A DNA stretch of 64,000 nt. Source: Elysia chlorotica. Its lineage: Eukaryota; Mollusca; Gastropoda; Plakobranchidae. The notes under the pieces were generated by a model that was given only the letters and a program-made list of their open reading frames with translations, did no database searches and was not told the origin of the DNA. Of the stretch, positions 49,104 through 64,000 are shown piece by piece. How positions within the stretch are numbered: position 1 is the first letter of the stretch; the number at the start of each line of letters is the position of its first letter. The stretch lies in contig RQTK01001011.1 of NCBI GenBank assembly GCA_003991915.1, positions 66,541 to 130,540 on the forward strand, in the 5' to 3' direction. The position numbers and the translations under genes are program-made.

Positions 49104-52100
49104 ATGTGTACAAATAGTTCCACTCGAATATGGCAGTCGGTAAATAAGTGTTTGTTATTTGATTTATTGTTCCTCGTAGCTCCAAAGAATCCTGTATTAG
49201 TTTGACCCAATACAGCAGACAAATATTTTCAGCGTTTATATCTGCACCTCAAAAAAGAGAAACATTGTATCCCTGCTTTTTGTGCTTAGCTTTAAACAGA
49301 GTTTAGATAGGAACTCTGACAGCACATCAGCTGGTCTAGATGTATCAGCATTGGATATAGATCTACTTGGTATCCTTTATTCATTTCTATGTAAAATTAA
49401 ATATAAATTGTTAGATTTGTCTACTAATTTATGGTTATAAGTTTTTTTTTTTAGATTTTGGCATATAATTAAAAAATTTGTAAAAATATAAAAATCAAAG
49501 AAACAAGGGATTGCAAAATCATTTTTATATTCTGAAAGCCAAACAATTAAATAAATCACAATGTATATATAAAAAAACAACCTGAATGAACAAATAATTA
49601 TTGAAAAATGTTGGTGTGAAATTTTGAAAATGGTGAAAAATCACCCAGGGGTTGTGTCTGTGGATCAAAACTTGTGTCTCCAACGAGTTAAGGGAGGGTT
49701 TGTTACTGTCAAGTGCTTTTTTGTTGATGTTATGCATTTCAGCTGGTTTTATACACCATAAAACAGCAACCATTGAAATTAGCATGTTAAAAAAAGAGTG
49801 GGAAACAAGGTAATTTTTAAATTTGATTCGTATCTAAAGGTCAGACAAGTGCTGGCACTATATCATGACAATGGAATAGAGCAGATTTCAAATATTCAGA
49901 ATGTTTTTTTGTTTACTTTATTATCTGGATAAAAAGGGAAGAAAACATTTTAGACAAAACCTCTAAAAAAACAAAAAAACAAGCACCCTGCTATTACATA
50001 AAACAATTAGTGAAAACACTATAAAAAGAACTAGTTAATTGCCAAAATTCCTCACTTGACACCCCAAGAGTGTACAGTAGTGCATACCTACAATGGCACC
50101 CGCTGCAGCGGGAAATTTCAAGAATCCCCGTTTTTTTCCCACTATGTAAAGCTTATAATCTATATCACTAGTGCTTGGGTTTAATGGTACATGGAAATGG
50201 GTAAACTTGGATACATCAGGAGGGTGGGGCGAGCTTGGTTCTCCAAAATAATGTTTTAACTTCAATCAACTCCTACAGCAATGTTTTGGGCCAGTCTTGC
50301 ACACAAATCTAGAGAGTTTATAGTATACCGCATGTCAGCACAGTAACGGCTATTTTTGTGAAGACAGACAGAAAGAGAGAGAGAACAGGGAGGGGGAGGG
50401 ATTACTACTGTTAGGTCTAGGTGGTCTCACATCTTGGGCAACCCTACACAGAGAAAGACTGTGAAACAGAAACAAACTAACTGAAAAACAAAATAATGAC
50501 AGCCTATTACAAGGGTCATGGGTCACGTTAATTTTATGTTTAAAAAGGGAGATAACACATGTTAAAAGTGGAATTTTTTATGTTTCATTGGCATGTCTAT
50601 AGCATAATTTTTCTTCTGGAACCAAATGTCCCGCTGTTGTCATATTTTACTGCATGTATGCTGGTCATCCCTCATCACATTCCTTCTCTCTACTTGCCCC
50701 GACAAGTGAAACTATAACTTCAGGTTTAAATATAAAAACAACTAGAAATTGCCAGCTGTGCACATTGGTCTTGTCAGCCGACCACTATGGCACAACGCTC
50801 AATAAGGCTGTCCAATGATGTAGCTCGCTAGTTACACGTTGTGATGACCTCTATTTGTTACATACTGTGAATTCTGCATGTTACAACAATACAGTTGTGT
50901 ATAATTCAACGAATACAAATAGATATGGAGTGCCAATTTTTTTTCAGATGACCTATTAAAGCAGTGGCACGAATCGCATACGCAAAATCGGTAGAACCGT
51001 TCAAAATGTGCCTTCAAATAAAGGTTTTTCTTAGCTGGTCCCATGCAAAATGGGCATACAAAAATATGACAGCTTTAGAAAAACCCAAAAAAAGATGGGA
51101 AAACAAACTCAAAACACTTCTTACTTTCTTTGTTGTTCTTATGTCCACTCAAATGTTTGAACTGACTGCAAAATCAAAACTTTTTTTCTATACAGCTGCC
51201 CTTTGAAGCTATGAAATCAAGGGCAATAAAAGATTATATCTGTTTGGTACAAGGGTGCTACCAAAACCAAACAAGCAACGTAATAACTTGTTATAACAGG
51301 TAAAATTTTTACTACTATCAAAAATAAAATAAAAACTCAACAACATAATAATGATATAATCTGTACAGATACTTTATTTATGAATGATATTGTTACAGTG
51401 CAGCAAAATATTATTTTGCTTTTCCGAAGACGCATCAGATTAACAGGTTCATACATATCTCTAGCCAGTCAAGTAATGCTATGTGCCCCACATTAAGCAT
51501 GAATCTTTTGATGGCATTTGTACTTACACTCTCTCATTCAGTCCCTTGCACACAAGAGGAGGCTGCGTCAGTTTGTCAAAATCGGTTCTAATGGACCAAA
51601 TATTTGCTTAATTGGACACATGACATTTGATAGCCTCTGCACAGCCAAAATCCTGATTGGTTAAACAGTTCAAAAACCAACCCCCTTAGACAAGGAAACA
51701 ATGGTTCAAGATAGATGACTGGTGGGGGGAAAAAGAACAATTTTAAGTAAAATAAAAGTCACCAATAAAAAATCTCTATCATGTAATCCTGATATTAGCC
51801 ATAGGAAAAACAACATACACACAAAACAAAAATATTTCAATAGCAGCATATCATTTCATACACAATAATATTGCAGGTAATACTCATATACCTTGTACCT
51901 GGTAAGGACCAGAACTAAAAATGATAAAATATGTGAGCTTCAGCATTTCACCTTGCCTCAACCAGCAACTGAACAAGTTGATTGCTAAGAGTATTTTTGC
52001 ACAGAGAGGTACAACTGACAAAGAGACCGCCCCAAACCGGAATGTTTTTGCAAAATCAATCCCACCTATATATTGCAATATTATACATTTTCTGTTCACT

Positions 52101-53317
52101 AAGTGGTAAATATTAATTGTATAACCCGATAACTGCAAGGGACAGGAGTGAAGCAAGCATATGTGTTACAAAGAACCACTGATATTAAACAGTGCAGTCA
52201 CTCTGGATCATTATGTCTATAAATAATTCATAACATGCAACAATCTGTGAATTAAAAGGCTAAGATTTGTGCTGAAACAAAAATCATCCAGTTTGGCTTA
52301 CTCATTTACAACCCTTTTACTGAGTATATCAACACATAATTATTACACAAGGCTATTAGTTCCAGACACGAATCTCTCTTCTTTCCACACAAATGAACAG
52401 AGAGGTGAAAGGGTCTAAGGTTCATGACATAAAATAAATGGTGATGCATCATGGACCACAAAAAAAAAAACCACAAGCTTGAAAAAGAAGAAAAAAAAGA
52501 GAGAAAAAAACAAACAAGAGAGAAAAAAAAATTCTCCTTTATCACAATCATATTTAAATTCTTCAGTTCAAATGAATTTACTTGTAAAGGTAAAGAGGGC
52601 ATCAGAAAGGAAATACTAAAACACAAAAGCAGAGAACAATCTTATAGACCCAACCCAGCTTCCAACTAGTTTTTTTATGCAAGATGTGGGAATATACAGT
52701 CAAACCAATAAATAAGAGATGTTACAAGAATATACAAGTAACAGTACCAAAAATTCAGCCGTGTGGCTCTTCTCCAACCTCAACATAACACAGGTGTTCG
52801 ATTTTTTTTCTTCTCAGTTTCACATGTATACACATTAGACATCTATTGCCCCCAAATTTTTAATCAATGTTAATCTACCACAATCATTTCATCACACACA
52901 GAAACTTAGCAATGTAGTGGCCACTGTATGCAGCTTGCTCCCTCTTTAAAAGACCAAATACAATGTATCAAACAAACAAAATGAAAAAGCAAAAAATTCA
53001 GACATAGAATAGCTTACATACGTGAGCCTCCCATTCATGAACCGAGAACCTTTGATCAAAACAAGGTTAAAAAAAAATGTTTTTTTTTTAATTAGGAAAG
53101 GCAGATCTTCTGCAGAACCACCGTTTTTCTGCAACCTCTCAACTGTCCACTGCCCTAGCAAACCATGCTTACTTCTATTTTAAACTTATAATGTTACATA
53201 GACGGGAGCACCAGTGCCCTTACCAGTGTAGATGTTAACACCCTCTGCTAGGATCACAGTGGCCGTTTCATCAGCAGAAGTCTCATTCAGAACACAGGAC
53301 AAAGACATATAAACATA
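49104..53317 (-). other. Intergenic sequence and Rab1 3'UTR
   Basis: AT-rich. The part above about 51370 is probably Rab1 3'UTR on the minus strand. No other gene is seen. Confidence 0.5.
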
Positions 53318-60827
<7,510 letters not shown>

Positions 60828-60934
60828 TTTTGATGTGGGACTCAGTAGACAAAACTTAGACTGCTGTATTATTAATATAGGTCTGATTTTCTGGTGTGTT
60901 TATGATCACAGGCAGAGCACAAAATACGCCTGCG

Positions 60935-61043
60935 AAGAAGATGGCTTCCTTCTTCCGATTTAGCAATTTGCAGCAGAGGGATGTGCAAAATTGATAATGA
61001 CGTCATACTAAAAACGTGGCATCATGAGATCGTCAACTTCCGG
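60935..61043 (-). promoter_or_regulatory. Probable Rab1 promoter region (CRE, ETS, YY1-like sites)
   Basis: Just upstream of the Rab1 start codon: a full palindromic CRE (TGACGTCA, 60998-61005), an ETS-type ACTTCCGG (61036-61043) and an AAGATGGC YY1-like word (about 60938-60945). No TATA box is evident. This set is typical of constitutive, TATA-less promoters. Site function is inferred. Confidence 0.5.
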
Positions 61044-61225
61044 ATAACGAAATTCGAAAAAATGAAACGCAGTGTGAAAACGAAAGTTCAACCAGAGAAA
61101 CTGTGTGAAAGATTATTTTCATGGAGCTGCTGCAGCACTAGATCTACAGTGCTGAGTGTTCCAAAAATTATTTCCAATTTTTTTATGACTTCGATGTCTC
61201 TACTGTATAAAATCAAAAGGTCCCA

Positions 61226-61770
61226 TTAAACATAAAACCAAAATGAGAAAGAGAAAATCACATTGTTCAAACCCATGACTGGCACTCTAACAGTTCCAGC
61301 GCGAGTCCAACCCCATCCCAGCCACCCGCGGCAGTATGATGGAGCCCCAGCCTCTTTAGATAACCGTCGGAATGGAAGATGACAGCAAAATCCCAAGCCA
61401 CCCCACCATTCACGATGCCAGAGGTATCTCTCGAATAACGCCTGGCAAGTCGAAGAAGGGTTTGGAAAAAGGTGACCCTCAGACTCTTGGAGACACCTCA
61501 AACTGAAAGCTGGAACCCAGAAAGGCGGGGTCAATGGAGAGGACACGGATGAAGAATCAGAACCCCGAAATTTAAGCACTGACTTAGCCAATAGTGCAAC
61601 GGGAATAAGTAACCGGGAAGTTGAGCTTTTAATCAAAACTCCCGACGGAATTGGCGCTTGCGGAACAGGGAGTCCAATGCTACATAAGTTTTTCATCAGG
61701 AAGCCTCCCGGAAATTAAAACAGAATACTACTGGGATAACACTCCGCCCCCGAGAAGACGCGTTTTTTTT
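61226..61770. other. GC-richer block, unexplained, probably repeat-derived
   Basis: The minus strand is open for 156 codons (61226-61696), and plus-strand frames also read through with few stops. The translations (SSVSSPLTPPFWVPAFSL, WHREWWGGLGFCCHLPF) match nothing I know. Such balanced openness fits a decayed transposon or a GC-biased non-coding block more than a host exon. Confidence 0.35.
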
Positions 61771-64000
61771 TTTTGCTACTGATTCGGCCAATGTCAGAAA
61801 AATGTTAGCGACTAAGCTATGGGTACCCGACTCTGGAGATTTTCCTAAGTCATTGGAGACGTTAAACCTGGAAAGAGCTTTGCTTTCGCCAACCAATCTT
61901 TCAACATCCCTAGATTAAATTAGATGCCCTTGCCCCTACCAACCTCTCTCTCCCGCTTAATTAAACTCTTTTTCTCCTCTGTTGCACTCCTTTCCACAGG
62001 ATATACACGTATCTCCCAATTTTTTTTTATATGCGCCCTTTCCCACTAACCCTTCTCCCTCATAAAAGGAAAAAAAAAACAACAAAAAAACAAAAAAAAC
62101 AAGAGTAGCAGGGAAGGTTTGTTTCATATTCTCTAGGCTACTCTCTCAACTTGAGAATCTATAAAAAGAAAATTAGGAACTAGCCTCGTAGCAAATCGAC
62201 TAGGAATATATCAATTGAATTTTAGTCCTCACCTTGACCTTTAGTCTTTTATCAGAGCCGCCTGTCACGTTATGCCAAGGAGGCGTTAAACCAGGGATGG
62301 TGCACGCATTCGAATGTGCGTATGTGGGTCGATCAGCTGTCTGCACAATAAAGGTGGTGAACTTCTACAAGGCATTGGTGCCCCAGACTTTGCAATGTAT
62401 TCTGCAGCGCTGCATTGCTTTTTTTTTTTGTTTGTTTCTTTGTTTGCGATACCGTAAAAATCACAATATAGAAACCTGCAACAATTTATTATTTTAAATA
62501 GTGTCCCGCCATTAATTGTGATAAAGACCTGATCTGTTATTTTTTTCCCCTTTTCCCTTTAGACAGAGAAGTAATGACACCGTAAGAGCAAATTGATTTC
62601 CCTAAACAGAAAAAGGGTTGTTCTTTTTTATATAGATTTGGATTTAGATATTTATACAGTTCTATTTTGAGCCTAATTGGCTAAATAATATTAAAACAGT
62701 GTTACTAACTCGCTCAAATTCTAATTATTGTTTTATGCAATTATGTAATAATCGATAAAAAGGTTTCAAACGTTTACAACAGTATTCTGTGATGGGCCTT
62801 AGGCATTCTGTTAGATGTTCCATTTATTTGCCGGGCTAGTTTGTTTCCATTTTCATTTCCATGGTTTGGCCTATAATTCATTTTTATGACTTTGTTTAAA
62901 AAGGAAAAAAAAAACCTTATAATACAAGGTGCAAAAAATGGGTTGTCGATGCAAGGAGAGCCTATTTCGAAAAGACATCCAAAGAAATATATAGAGGCTA
63001 TGTAATATACAATGTGCACTTTGAGGAATCCTGCTCCAGTAAAACAGCATCATTGTGCTATCCCCACACTTTTCAATATTCATAATCTGCCAAACTTTCA
63101 CCAAGGTGCAGCTTACCATCCAGTCCAAAACTTAGGCCTACTAGTTCACGCCTGAAGTTGTGGTTGAAACTTCAAGAAATTTTGTTGACAATTCTGTTGG
63201 GAGTTTGAGATATCCCTACAAATAGTTGATAGATTTTCTAAATATTGCAGAAAGAGTTGTTGGTTTTTGTTGTTATTGTTGTTGTTTTTTTTAATTTATT
63301 GTTTGTGTGTGTATGTGTGTGTGCATTGGCGCACCCTTGTCTGAATTCTTAAGGGGTGCGATACAACATCATAAGGGAATAGCAGAAGCGTAAACGTGGA
63401 AACACAGTGGATGTCGCACCATCTCGCCCAAGCTTCTCTTTTTTGCAGCGATAATTTATTTCATATGAAAAGTGTTACAGTAAACAGAGTAGAAGCCTAA
63501 AAAAAGCCCGCCTCTTTTGTCGCCTTTCCTCATGGTGCTAGATCTAAGCGCTGCGCTTAGATCGAGCGTCAACAGGTGCGTGGTCGCCTGAAAGTTGACC
63601 GGAAATGAAGTAGGCCCGTATTTTGAGCTGGACATAGATCTGTAACCAGTGATCGTAGCGAAAATCTGAAAACAGATTCGTAATCAGCGATCCAAAATTA
63701 ACAAAGTCAAAGCGTACAGATGCTGAAAAAATGCATAATAAACAATTTCATAAAAATGTTTTTATTAGATTCAGACACCCACACATTGAAGAATGCACGG
63801 AATTTCCACCCCCGCACACTTTCCATGCCGTATACACTTTGGATTGTAGTGCCACGTATTAGAATCATTATTTCAAACAAATCTATTTGTCGTCTATTTT
63901 TTCTTTTTGAGTGCAGCCATGTTAGTATCATCCATTGAAGTATTTCTTCATTCACATCCATTTCCTATAAGCATAACTGAAACAAATAAAATGAGACGAT
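61771..64000. other. AT-rich stretch without a recognised gene
   Basis: Poly-A/C runs near 62070, a (GTT)-like patch near 63270 and the palindrome at 63541. Frames at 62234-62497 and 63707-63961 have no family motif. Confidence 0.55.
63541..63563. repeat. Perfect 11-bp inverted repeat with one-base centre
   Basis: GATCTAAGCGC and GCGCTTAGATC flank a single T. No T-run follows, so it is not a simple terminator. Confidence 0.8.

Noticed and set aside
60981-61229. Plus-strand 82-codon frame starting in the Rab1 promoter
   Set aside because: No family motif and no clear donor; promoter elements explain the unusual composition.

Overview
The window is nuclear DNA of an animal. It has AT-rich intergenic sequence, long introns with GT/AG borders, many long (CT)n/(GA)n, (GTT)n and (TAA)n microsatellites, tRNA-derived SINEs, 5'-truncated LINEs and two runs of N. 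My best guess is a gastropod mollusc. The guess rests on a 2-aminoethylphosphonate transaminase gene (molluscs make phosphonolipids), a near-vertebrate Rab1, repeats rich in TAGATC and the SINE type. It is an inference and no species is claimed.

Layout. 1-12 kb is repeat-rich: two SINE copies, microsatellites, one LINE 3' fragment and no convincing host exon. 12.1-12.9 kb is a minisatellite of about 13 units. It lies directly downstream of an unidentified GC-rich minus-strand exon at 12903-13104. 13-24 kb is mostly non-coding, with SINEs in both orientations, a TAGATC-rich block and a LINE fragment (22.9-23.8 kb) that keeps an open frame including a Cys/His zinc-finger-like motif. 24.9-33.2 kb carries seven plus-strand exons of 2-aminoethylphosphonate--pyruvate transaminase; only the extreme N-terminus is missing. 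33-41 kb is non-coding with another LINE fragment. 41.8-47.3 kb holds a five-exon minus-strand gene for a type II membrane protein that reads as a BRICHOS-domain protein with a Cys-rich tail. A small transmembrane ORF diverges from it at 47.7 kb. 53.3-60.8 kb holds a complete seven-exon minus-strand Rab1 gene (205 codons). A SINE sits in its last intron, a MITE-like inverted-repeat element in its first intron, and a CRE/ETS-bearing promoter lies just upstream. The last 3 kb shows no convincing gene.

The three host genes are not an operon and have unrelated jobs: amino-phosphonate catabolism, a membrane-anchored proprotein, and ER-to-Golgi vesicle traffic. The exon joins of the transaminase, of Rab1 and of the first four BRICHOS exons keep frame across every junction. 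The last BRICHOS splice has two in-frame solutions that I cannot separate.
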